A stretch of 41,083 nucleotides of DNA from contig NZ_BBAD01000023.1 of assembly GCF_001311075.1 (NCBI RefSeq), positions 1 through 41,083 of the forward strand, written 5' to 3'. A model generated the notes under the pieces. It worked only from the letters and a program-made list of their open reading frames with translations. It did no database searches and was not told where the DNA came from. This document shows positions 33,211 to 40,689 of the stretch, one piece after another. Each line of letters begins with the position of its first letter. Position 1 is the first letter of the stretch. The DNA comes from Secundilactobacillus similis DSM 23365 = JCM 2765 (GTDB taxonomy: Bacteria; Bacillota; Bacilli; Lactobacillales; Lactobacillaceae). The position numbers were made by a program, and so were the translations under genes.

Positions 33211-33259
33211 CGTCTATAAAAGGCACCATTCAAAAATTGAATGGTGCCTTTTATAGACG
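33211..33259. terminator. Very long perfect hairpin after the XRE gene
   Basis: Arms 33211–33233 and 33237–33259 are perfect 23-bp complements with a 3-nt loop AAA. The arms contain TATAAAAGGCACCATTCAA. There is no U-run directly after it, so it may be more than a terminator. Confidence 0.6.
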
Positions 33260-33284
33260 TGCTAAAGAAATTCGTCAAACCGCA

Positions 33285-33555
33285 TTATCGTTAAGTTCAA
33301 TCCATAATCGGCATCTCTATTTCACGAAATAGCCGTTTTCGCAAAGTTCAAACCACAATTGCTAATTATAATTGCCGAAAAGTGGTTTTTCGCAAAATTC
33401 AATGCGAGAATGTCACTTATATTTGCCAAAAATCGCCTTTTCAGCAAATTCAACTCGCTAAGCCGACTTCTAATTCACAAAAATCGGTTTTTCGGCAAAC
33501 TCAACCTCGAATTTCTCAACTTAACTTCTCAAAATACCGTTTTCCTAAATCTTCA
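33285..33555. repeat. Degenerate 51-bp hairpin repeat array
   Basis: About five units with a 50–52 bp period; GCAAA marks them at 33341, 33392, 33444 and 33495. Each unit has a TTTGCCRAAAA-type arm, a short loop, a TTTTTCGGCAAA-type arm, then TTCAA and about 20 variable bases. Units have drifted, especially the last. An open frame crosses the array but has no ribosome site. Confidence 0.7.
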
Positions 33556-33608
33556 TACTAACTAAAAAAGCCACCTCTGCCATCCGCGAAAGTGACTTTC
33601 CAATTCAA

Positions 33609-34106
33609 TTAATCAAACCGCCGCCCCAAAATATCCAGGCTTCGATGTTGACCATCCATCAGCGCAACGTCTGGCAAGTGACCCCATTCTTCAAAACCGT
33701 TCTTCTTAAACAGCCCCTGACTGGGAATGTTGTGGTGGAAGATAAAGGCGACTAAGGCATCGATACCTAGACCATCAAGCTGTGAGAACACAAAGTTTAA
33801 CGCGTGTTGGCCCAGTCCCTGATGCCGGTAGTTTTCGTCAATGTAGATGCTGATTTCCGTCGTCTTGTGGTAAGCAGGACGGCCGTAGAACGACTCTAAG
33901 CTTACCCAACCGGCGATCTTGTCGCCGTCCTTCATCAACCAGATTGGCCGTGAGTTCGGGTCAAATTGATCAAACCAAGCTTGTCGCGAGTCGACTGAGA
34001 CGGGATCTAAGTCCGCCGTAGCGAGCCGACTGGGGATAATTTGGTTATAAATGGCAACGATTGTAGGCAAATCAGCCCGGGTAGCATATTCATAAGTAAC
34101 GTCCAT
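33609..34106 (-). CDS. GNAT acetyltransferase, phosphinothricin-acetyltransferase-like
   Basis: From ATG 34106 the protein has 165 residues: MDVTYEYATRADLPTIVAIY, then ISIYIDENYRHQGLGQHALN with the acetyl-CoA loop and FIFHHNIPSQGLFKKNGFEEWG. The N-terminal IYNQIIPSRLATADLDPVSV is typical of PAT/YwnH-type enzymes that acetylate small amines. The frame extends upstream to ATG 34145, with AAAAGGG closer than ideal; either start is possible. Confidence 0.85.
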   Translation of the reverse strand: MDVTYEYATRADLPTIVAIYNQIIPSRLATADLDPVSVDSRQAWFDQFDPNSRPIWLMKDGDKIAGWVSLESFYGRPAYHKTTEISIYIDENYRHQGLGQHALNFVFSQLDGLGIDALVAFIFHHNIPSQGLFKKNGFEEWGHLPDVALMDGQHRSLDILGRRFD

Positions 34107-34263
34107 GTTAGAAAACCTGACTTTCAACTTAATTTTTTTCATCATACGCCCTTTTGAGGAAAAATACCACGTGCCATTGCGGTGTTAGCAACTACGATTC
34201 ATGCTTTTTTGATTCTGTTTCTACTATAATTAGTGGCTGTAATTAGTGGCTGTTTTAATCAAC

Positions 34264-34302
34264 AAATGCGCTGACCAGCATTAAGCTAGTCAGCGCATTT
34301 TT
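34264..34302. terminator. Terminator of the panE–aminotransferase operon
   Basis: A 12-bp stem AAATGCGCTGAC/GTCAGCGCATTT with a 13-nt loop, 26 bp beyond the aminotransferase stop on the minus strand. Confidence 0.75.
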
Positions 34303-34327
34303 GAATCCTATTTAATTGCAGCTCCCT

Positions 34328-35529
34328 TTAATCAGCCGCAACTGTTTCATTCATCGTTTCTTCGATTGCTTTCCCTAATCGTTGAATACCAACCTTGATC
34401 TGGTCTTCGGCCATGTTAGAGTAGTTCAACCGGAACGTCCCTGGAATCACCTTATCCGCGTAGAATGGTTCGCCGGGAACGAAGGCGACGTTGTTGGCGA
34501 TGCAGGTGTTAAAGAGGTCCTGCGTGTTGATGTTACCTGGGACTTCTACCAGATGAACAACCCACCTTCAGGGTGACTGTAATGCACGTTTTCTGGGAAG
34601 TATTCTTGAATAGCGTCCATCATGATGCCTTCGCGCTTCCGGTAGACCTGCTTGATCTTAGCGATGTGGTCATCAATGTTGTAAGTTGCCATGTATTTGG
34701 CAATAATGTGTTGGGTCAAGTTATCGGAGTGGACATCGACGGTTTGTTTCATCAGCGTGAACTTCTTGATGAGCTTCTTTTCGGCAACGACCCAGCCGAT
34801 ACGAAGGCCTGGGGCGAGAATCTTCGAGAAGGTGCTCATGTAGATGACCCGTTCCTCGTGTTCGAAGGTCTTCACTGGCGCCACGTCTTCGCCCGCAAAG
34901 CGAATAGCACCGTATGGGTCGTCTTCCAAAATCATCACGTTGTACTTGTCAGCGATGTCGATCATCTTTTGACGGCGATCGGCGGGCATCGTGCGGCCAG
35001 TTGGGTTTTGGAAACTTGGAATCGTGTAGATGAACTTGGTGTTCGGGTTAGCTTGAACCGCTGCCTCCAACGCGTCCATCTTCATGCCATCATCGTCCAT
35101 TTCAACGCCAACTAAGTGCGCGCCGTAGCTGCGAAAGACATCCAACGCACAGAGGTAAGTCGGTTGTTCAACAATCACCGTGTCGCCGGGGTTGATGAAG
35201 CATTTAGCCGTCAAATCAATTGACTGTTGGGACCCGGTGGTAATGATGATGTTGTCGGTGTCACAGGTGATCCCTTGCTTGTTCATCCGCTTGGCGATTT
35301 GGTCGCGCAACTCAGGATCACCATTGGCGATGCTGTACTGAAGCGCTTGGCGACCGGATTCGTCATAAACGGCGTCGGTCACTTGTTTGAGTTCCTCAAC
35401 TGGGAATAATTCTGGTGCAGGGAGGCCGCCCGCAAACGAAATAATGTTGGGATCGCCGGCGACCTTCAGAATGTTGCCGACGGGATCTTCGTCACTGACT
35501 GGGACGTTTCTCGAAAATTGATAGTCCAT
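34328..35529 (-). CDS. PLP-dependent aminotransferase (LysN/ARO8-like), suspected frameshift
   Basis: Fold-type I aminotransferase of about 400 residues. It has FAGGLPAPELFP near the N-terminus, SFQNPTGRTMPADRR, EDDPYGAIRF, and the PLP lysine in STFSKILAPGLRIGW. The frame stops after GGLFIW near 34547; one added T gives L-E-V-P-G-N-I-N and the rest (ANNVAFVPGEPFYADK, FRLNYSNMAEDQIKVGIQRL) to TAA at 34328. Such enzymes take aromatic or branched amino acids to 2-oxo acids. It starts 2 bp after panE, so the two work in sequence: amino acid to oxo acid to hydroxy acid, which would recycle NAD(P)H. Confidence 0.9.
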
Positions 35530-35531
35530 GC

Positions 35532-36533
35532 TTAGGCCTCCGCTTCTGCTGGTTGATCAGCCACGTTACCTTGTGGTTGGTGGTATTTACGCATCATTTC
35601 TGCCATGTGGACTTCGTGAACGACAAATTCATGGGTCCGGCAAACGTAGTCGTGTTCGCGCCCGATTTTAGCAATGTAACCGTTGATGTAATCGACTTCG
35701 GTTGGACGCCCCTTTGAGAAGTCTTGGTACATTGATGGGTAGTGGTACTTGTAAGCTTGGCTGACGGTGATGACGGAATCGGTCTCTTCTTGACGGGTTT
35801 CAATCAAGTGGATCCCGGCACGTTCGCAGGCGTCGAAGGCTTCGTTGAAGAGTTGTTCAGACATGGCCCGGACACCATCGTATTCGATGAATTGACCCAT
35901 TTGCATTTCAAACATCGTGCACAACGTGTTGGTCACAGCGTTAAAGACGACCTTTGACATGCACATGCCTTGCCATTCGTCTGAGAAGACGGGGCCCAAC
36001 TTAGCAGCGGTGAAGTCGTCGAAGATACCTTGAACCGTAGCGTCTGGCTTTTCGTTGTTGTACCGAGCCATGTGCATGACTTCGGTCCCTTCAGCACCCA
36101 TGAAATCAACGTTAGCAGGACCATCCATCCGGGTAGCAATCATGGCTGAACCACAGACAATGTGGTCTTTAGGAAAGACCTTTTCGAGTTTTTCAAAGTG
36201 GCCCATGCCGTTCATTGCTGAGAAACAGTACTGATCATCGTGGAAGATGCCAGCCTTGGTATCCCGTTCGATTTCGTCAGCCAATTGCATTTGCTTCTTG
36301 AAGACGATCCAAACGTCTGGATGGCCCGCATATTCTTCTGGGTAGTAGATGTTAATTGGAATGATGCGACGGTTTTCATGGTCCCGAGCGACCGAAACGC
36401 CACCCTGTTCCCGAATCTTTTCAACGTTTGGTTCCCAAGTATCGATAAAGTCGACGTCCACGCCGGCGTTTTCCTGCAACATAACCCCGTAACGCATACC
36501 CATTGCACCTGCACCAATAATTCCATATTTCAT
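35532..36533 (-). CDS. PanE/ApbA-family 2-oxo acid reductase (D-hydroxyacid dehydrogenase)
   Basis: The 333-residue protein has a Rossmann start (YGIIGAGAMGMRYGVML), the conserved CGSAMIATRMDGP region, the catalytic lysine in MCMSKVVFNAVTN and a C-terminal EVDYINGYIAKIGREH, all typical of ketopantoate reductases. In lactic acid bacteria, PanE relatives reduce branched or aromatic 2-oxo acids to D-hydroxy acids. The pairing with an aminotransferase under a T-box favours that role over pantothenate synthesis. The start follows AAAGGAGT. Confidence 0.88.
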   Translation of the reverse strand: MKYGIIGAGAMGMRYGVMLQENAGVDVDFIDTWEPNVEKIREQGGVSVARDHENRRIIPINIYYPEEYAGHPDVWIVFKKQMQLADEIERDTKAGIFHDDQYCFSAMNGMGHFEKLEKVFPKDHIVCGSAMIATRMDGPANVDFMGAEGTEVMHMARYNNEKPDATVQGIFDDFTAAKLGPVFSDEWQGMCMSKVVFNAVTNTLCTMFEMQMGQFIEYDGVRAMSEQLFNEAFDACERAGIHLIETRQEETDSVITVSQAYKYHYPSMYQDFSKGRPTEVDYINGYIAKIGREHDYVCRTHEFVVHEVHMAEMMRKYHQPQGNVADQPAEAEA

Positions 36534-36591
36534 TAAAATCCACTCCTTTTAGATTAATTCAGTTAAAGTCCAATATGTAATTACGACGACG

Positions 36592-36866
36592 AAAAACGCC
36601 CTTTGGTCAAAGACCAAAGGGCGTTTAGTAACGCGGTACCACCTTAATTCAAATTGCCACTACAGCAATTCCTCAGCACATACAGCAAGTAAACTTGCGA
36701 TACGCTGCACAGTAAGGGGTGCCTCCCGTTTGCCTCGTAAAGCAAACCCGTCGAACCGAGTCTTTCACTCGATAGTCCTAATGCCGTCTCACCAAACCGG
36801 CACTCGCTTCATAGGGCTATCCAGTTAATCCACTGGGTCAAATCCTTGTCGTCGTATTTAAGATTG
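36592..36866 (-). promoter_or_regulatory. T-box riboswitch
   Basis: On the minus strand the leader holds the T-box sequence AAGGTGGTACCGCG (36645–36632) and a strong terminator AACGCCCTTTGGTC/GACCAAAGGGCGTT followed by TTTC (36626–36592). A Stem I-like part has GTGCCG-GTTTGGTGAGA-CGGCAT. T-boxes sense uncharged tRNA and open the downstream genes when an amino acid is short. The specifier is not certain: ATC (36773–36771), followed by GA, is my best candidate and would mean Ile. Confidence 0.92.
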
Positions 36867-36872
36867 ACTGTA

Positions 36873-36902
36873 GTTTAGTCCCCTGAATGAGAATCTGTCA
36901 AC
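36873..36902 (-). promoter_or_regulatory. Promoter of the T-box operon
   Basis: On the minus strand TTGACA (36902–36897) and TAAACT (36878–36873) are 18 bp apart. Transcription would start near 36866, at the beginning of the T-box leader. Confidence 0.65.
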
Positions 36903-37029
36903 TTTTTTTAATTTATTTGTTCAAAATTGGATAATAAAATTCAAACGTAATCCCCGATATAATAGCATTTACAGTTTACTAAAAATTTTTTTGATTTTGG
37001 TTTAAATTTGGCTCTCATTTTCCATTAAT

Positions 37030-37069
37030 TTGACATTAACGCGCGTTTTTTTAATAATGGACATATCCA
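37030..37069 (+). promoter_or_regulatory. Promoter and possible operator of the first MarR operon
   Basis: TTGACA (37030–37035) and AATAAT (37053–37058) are 17 bp apart. TGGACATATCCA (37058–37069) is a small inverted repeat overlapping the start region and may bind the MarR protein. Confidence 0.6.
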
Positions 37070-37096
37070 CTAATTAATCAAAGGAAGTTTTGCCAA

Positions 37097-37540
37097 ATGT
37101 CAGAACAGTATCAATTAAGTAAATACCTGGCGGCCACCTACCGCCTCTCAAAGAACGACTTCAATCAGCAACTGGCTGGCTTGGACGTTCGGGCAACCGA
37201 AAGCGACCTACTCCTCTTCATCCTGGATCACCCTGAACGCTCCCAACGTGAAATCGCGTTAGAAATGGTCATTGATCCTAGTTTGCTGGCGCGCGACCTC
37301 CGCGATTTAGCGCAGCGTCAATTGGTCACTCGGATTAGCGATGTTAAGGATAAACGCATCAAACGCATTACGTTAACGGCCGCTGGCGTTACCCTAGCTA
37401 GACAACTTCAAAATGTGATGGATACGTGGTGGACCGACTTTTTCAACGCCCACCCTGAGGTCGATCAGACGAGCTTCACGACTCAGCTTAAGCTCGTCTA
37501 CCAAGCACTAACGTTGTTCCCGTCATCAAAGGAGTTTTAG
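37097..37540 (+). CDS. MarR-family regulator
   Basis: The 147-residue protein has the MarR winged helix: RSQREIALEMVIDPSLLARDLRDL as recognition region and ITRISDVKDKRIKRITLT-like wing (seen as LVTRISDVKDKRIKRITLTA). The length is standard. It is followed after 3 bp by a membrane protein gene, which is its probable target. AAGGAAG precedes the start. Confidence 0.87.
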   Translation: MSEQYQLSKYLAATYRLSKNDFNQQLAGLDVRATESDLLLFILDHPERSQREIALEMVIDPSLLARDLRDLAQRQLVTRISDVKDKRIKRITLTAAGVTLARQLQNVMDTWWTDFFNAHPEVDQTSFTTQLKLVYQALTLFPSSKEF

Positions 37541-37543
37541 GTC

Positions 37544-38173
37544 ATGTTAAAACGGTTTTGTTTGTTGTTACTCGGGATTATTTTAATGGCTGCTGGGGTT
37601 GCGTTATCCCGGGTTGCGGCGTTGGGTACTTCGCCCATTTCCAGTATCCCGAACGTCACCAGTCTTGTCAGTCATCTGACGTTAGGTCAGACGACGATTA
37701 TTTTTATGATTGTCTTGATTCTATTGGAAAAGTTGATTTTGCGCCATCGCTTTACCTGGCGCAATATCGTCCAGTTAATTCCCAGTCTTTTCTTCGGCGT
37801 TTTCATTGATGGGTTCGTTCGGCTCTACCAAGGATTACCACTCACTACCTATTGGGCTCAGCTCATTGCAACGTTGATCAGTATCGTGATCCTCGCACTT
37901 GGCGTTTACTTTGAAGTTAACTCCCAAGCCATCATGATGCCGGGTGAGGGGCTCACAACCGCCATTAGTTTAGTCACTGAACGGCCCTTCCCACAGGTGA
38001 AGATTCGTCAGGACCTCACTATGATGGTCATCGCGGCCGTGATTGCGCTGGTCTTCCGTCATTCACTATCCGGGATTCGGGAAGGGACGCTATTATCCGC
38101 AGCGTTAACGGGCCGAATCGTAGAAGTTTATACCATTCATTTTCAACGACTAACGGCATGGATGAAAGCATAA
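37544..38173 (+). CDS. YczE/YitT-type integral membrane protein
   Basis: The 209-residue protein has five hydrophobic segments and the motifs of the YczE/YyaS family: GVALSRVAALGTSPISSIP at the first TM and MMPGEGLTTAISLVTERPF later. The family is thought to be a transporter, but substrates are unknown. It is in an operon with the MarR regulator, and a strong terminator follows. Confidence 0.82.
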   Translation: MLKRFCLLLLGIILMAAGVALSRVAALGTSPISSIPNVTSLVSHLTLGQTTIIFMIVLILLEKLILRHRFTWRNIVQLIPSLFFGVFIDGFVRLYQGLPLTTYWAQLIATLISIVILALGVYFEVNSQAIMMPGEGLTTAISLVTERPFPQVKIRQDLTMMVIAAVIALVFRHSLSGIREGTLLSAALTGRIVEVYTIHFQRLTAWMKA

Positions 38174-38184
38174 TTGTTCCCATG

Positions 38185-38237
38185 AAAGGCCGGCTAACTT
38201 TGCTGCTATGAGCAGCAAAGTTAACCGACCTTTTTTA
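38185..38237 (+). terminator. Terminator of the MarR–YczE operon
   Basis: A 12-bp core stem TAACTTTGCTGC/GCAGCAAAGTTA extends with AAAGG-CGG/CCG-CCTTT and is followed by TTTTTT. Confidence 0.85.
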
Positions 38238-38245
38238 ATTTTTTC

Positions 38246-38274
38246 TCGACAAATACACATTAACTGCATATAAT
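38246..38274 (+). promoter_or_regulatory. Promoter of the second MarR operon
   Basis: TCGACA (38246–38251) and a perfect TATAAT (38269–38274) are separated by 17 bp. Confidence 0.75.
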
Positions 38275-38305
38275 GGACAAAAGCCACTAAAAAGGAGGCC
38301 TTCAC

Positions 38306-38734
38306 ATGTTAACCACGGCACAACTTGCCGGTATGCGCCGCTTTGACCGCAACTACACCTACCGCTTAGGCTTATTAGCCAAGCACGTTTTCGACACCAA
38401 TTTATCCTGGCCGGAAGCGCGGGTACTGATGTTAATCGCCGAAACGGCGCCAACTTCACCTAAAACGGTGGCGGCCGGTTTAGCCCTTGATCGTAGCTAT
38501 ACCAGTCGATTGATCAACCGACTAATGGCCCAATCGTTGTTAACGAAAACGCCATCGGCCGAAGATTCTCGAGCGGTAATTTTAGAATTAACAACCACTG
38601 GCAAGCAGCTCAACGACACCTTAAATCAACTATCAGATCAACAACTGCGCCAATTACTTGACCCACTCTCACCAGAGGAGCAACAGCAAGTCTTTGACGC
38701 CATCGAGACGCTCAACCGCCTCCTACTACCCTAA
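38306..38734 (+). CDS. MarR-family regulator
   Basis: The 142-residue protein has a MarR fold: WPEARVLMLIAETAPTSPKT, VAAGLALDRSYTSRLINRLM and the wing LLTKTPSAEDSRAVILELTT. It leads an operon with an ElaA-type GNAT enzyme and a GyrI-like protein on the same strand. AAAGGAGG lies 7 nt before the start. Confidence 0.88.
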   Translation: MLTTAQLAGMRRFDRNYTYRLGLLAKHVFDTNLSWPEARVLMLIAETAPTSPKTVAAGLALDRSYTSRLINRLMAQSLLTKTPSAEDSRAVILELTTTGKQLNDTLNQLSDQQLRQLLDPLSPEEQQQVFDAIETLNRLLLP

Positions 38735-38754
38735 TCTAGAAAGAACGTGACCCT

Positions 38755-39189
38755 ATGTGGACAACTAAACCATTTTCAGAATTAAGTGCAACCGAACTCT
38801 TCAATTTTCTCAAATTACGCGTCGCCACCTTCGTTGTGGCGCAAAAACGGATCTACCAAGAAGTCGATGATAACGACGCCATTGCCGTTCACGTTTTCGA
38901 TACTGAAAACGACGAGGTGATCGCCTACGCGCGGGTATTTAAACACGGTGAAACCGTGACGTTTGGCCGGGTTGTGACGGCGGAATCGCATCGCGGAACC
39001 GGTCTGGGCAACACGCTGATGAATCAGATCATGGCCGCCATCGACACTTACTTTAAGGGCCTGCCCATCGAAATCGAAGCTCAGGTTCAAGTTCAGGGCT
39101 ACTACGGAAAATTCGGCTTTACCGCCGTCGGTGACCCATTCATCTTCGAGTCCACACCCCACATTAAAATGGTGCACGACGCCCTTTAG
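38755..39189 (+). CDS. ElaA-type GNAT acetyltransferase
   Basis: The 144-residue protein follows the ElaA plan: FNFLKLRVATFVVAQKRIYQ with the E-x-D-x-D-like EVDDND, FGRVVTAESHRGTGLGNTLM as acetyl-CoA loop and the tail VQGYYGKFGFTAVGDPF. The substrate is unknown. It is 20 bp after the MarR gene and directly before the GyrI-like gene. Confidence 0.88.
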   Translation: MWTTKPFSELSATELFNFLKLRVATFVVAQKRIYQEVDDNDAIAVHVFDTENDEVIAYARVFKHGETVTFGRVVTAESHRGTGLGNTLMNQIMAAIDTYFKGLPIEIEAQVQVQGYYGKFGFTAVGDPFIFESTPHIKMVHDAL

Positions 39190-39198
39190 GAGGCTATG

Positions 39199-39834
39199 AT
39201 GACAAAATACGAATGGCGCAAAGCCGAAAAAGGCCTGTACCTGCCAAAGCAACTTGGCGTAGTCGATGTGCCAACTAGCAACTACCTCACCCTTGAAGGC
39301 GCTGGCAACCCAAACGATGCGCTTTTCAGCGACCAGATCCAATCACTCTACCCAGTTGCGTACGCGTTACGGATGGGCTACAAAAAGGGCCTTTACGGCA
39401 ATCCGTTTGAATATACGGTTTATCCGTTAGAAGGCGTCTGGACGACCGCAGATGGCTCCCGTGGTGCCCAATTAAACAAGGACGCTTTAGTGTATAAAAT
39501 TATGATTCGGCAACCCGACCAAGTCACGGCTGAACAGGTGACTGACGCGATTGCAGCTACCCGTGAAAAGAAGGACGTGCCGTTTCTGGATCAAATCCGC
39601 TTTGAAACCTACACCGAAGGACCATCGCTGCAAATGATCCACGTTGGCCCGTTTGATACGGAGGGCGAAACCTTTGCGAAGATGCAGGCTTATCTGGCCG
39701 AGCACGGTCTAACCAAAACAACCACGATGGGCGATTATCAACACCGAGAAGTCTACTTATCTGACTTTAGACGGGTCGCATCAGAGAAGCGCAAAACCCT
39801 GTTACGATACCGGTTAGCACCATCCGCTAACTAG
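39199..39834 (+). CDS. GyrI-like small-molecule-binding protein
   Basis: ATG 39199 is chosen, because AGGAGG is too close to ATG 39196. The 211-residue protein matches the stand-alone GyrI-like family: PTSNYLTLEGAGNPNDALFS, FSDQIQSLYPVAYALRMGYK, VYPLEGVWTT and the later MIHVGPFDTEGETFAKMQAY. These domains bind drug-like molecules, and some hydrolyse toxic cyclopropanoids. The MarR operon context suits a role in stress or drug response. Confidence 0.87.
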   Translation: MTKYEWRKAEKGLYLPKQLGVVDVPTSNYLTLEGAGNPNDALFSDQIQSLYPVAYALRMGYKKGLYGNPFEYTVYPLEGVWTTADGSRGAQLNKDALVYKIMIRQPDQVTAEQVTDAIAATREKKDVPFLDQIRFETYTEGPSLQMIHVGPFDTEGETFAKMQAYLAEHGLTKTTTMGDYQHREVYLSDFRRVASEKRKTLLRYRLAPSAN

Positions 39835-40047
39835 GCATTTAGACTTTCTTAATGACCTTAACGGATTATTTACCGCATCTTTACCTTCTCGAAAGCATTT
39901 CTTCACACTTTCAACACAATTCCAGGTTATGATAACGTCATAGTCAATTAGGAATCCTAATTGGCTACCCCTAAACCTGATAACGATGATGTTTCCTCCC
40001 CCTAAATGGAACATCGATTAAATAAGCAACGTTATCCTCCCCTCGAT
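39835..40047. other. Intergenic stretch, nothing recognised
   Basis: About 210 bp AT-rich sequence without a supported gene or clear regulatory element before the terminator at 40048. Confidence 0.5.
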
Positions 40048-40081
40048 CCCCCACCGTTCCCTAAGCGGTGGGGGATTTTTT
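40048..40081 (+). terminator. Terminator of the MarR–ElaA–GyrI operon
   Basis: A perfect 9-bp GC-rich stem CCCCCACCG/CGGTGGGGG followed by ATTTTTTAG. Confidence 0.85.
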
Positions 40082-40085
40082 AGGG

Positions 40086-40325
40086 CAGAGAGCGGAGCAA
40101 AGCGGTTAAAGACTGGAGCATAAGGCCCTTCCAACATAAACCCCGGTTTTTGGGGTTTGTGTTGGAAGGGCCTTATGTGCAAGTCTTTGCTTTGCGGAGC
40201 TCATTTCGGCGCAGGCTAATGAATGTCGTGACGTCAACCAGCTTCATAATGATGCCGATTATTGCGAACTAAAATCTAATTGGCGCCGAAAAGTAATAGC
40301 AGTGCTCGTCGCCAGCATCACTTTG
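40086..40325. repeat. Hairpin/module repeat, locus 4
   Basis: The hairpin (40086–40202) has a perfect 18-bp inner stem CATAAGGCCCTTCCAACA/TGTTGGAAGGGCCTTATG (40119–40136, 40160–40177) and outer arms GCGGAGCAAAGC/GCTTTGCGGAGC. The module then reads TTTCGGCGCAGGCTAATGAA, AGCTTCATAATGATG and AATTGGCGCCGAAAAGTAAT, the reverse orientation of locus 5. Confidence 0.8.
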
Positions 40326-40329
40326 AAAC

Positions 40330-40689
40330 AGATAAAACGCCCTAAGTTTAAAACCTTGTCAGTAACAACTTATGCACAGGTCTCCGCTTATGAATTTTCT
40401 TTTGGTATAGAAACTGAAAAACTACAATAACCATCCTCCGCTTGACTTTTCCCCACCAACCTGTAATACTACTAAACGGTGCCAAACCATGGCGAGATTC
40501 CAAAGATCGGCGCATTCGTGCGTTCCGAAGGTCAGCGGGCTTGCCAACGAGTCGCTTATCCCTTGTGGATGGGCGGCTTTTTTGTTGTGGAATTAAAAAA
40601 GCGGTATGGGGACTTAGTGGATAAGTCTGCATGCCGCTTGGTTTTTAGTGGTTTCCCTGTTGATAAGTGAAAATTATTGTGTGCTTCTA
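40330..40689. other. Spacer between facing repeats
   Basis: About 360 bp with no supported gene. It has one strong plus-strand terminator (40599–40647) and TTATGCACA, a one-mismatch DnaA box (40369–40377). Confidence 0.5.
40599..40647 (+). terminator. Terminator-like hairpin
   Basis: AAGCGGTATG…GACTTA pairs with TAAGTC…GCATGCCGCTT and is followed by GGTTTTTA. No gene is seen upstream of it on this strand within 700 bp apart from repeats. Confidence 0.55.

Noticed and set aside
33285..33555. CRISPR array
   Set aside because: Repeats are degenerate, spacers are short and uneven, and no cas gene lies in the window.
36771..36773. Firm Ile specifier for the T-box
   Set aside because: Stem I could be drawn in more than one way by eye, so the codon is given only as a candidate.
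40330..40689. Structured RNA gene such as tmRNA or 6S RNA
   Set aside because: No characteristic ends or motifs were found; only terminator-like hairpins are visible.
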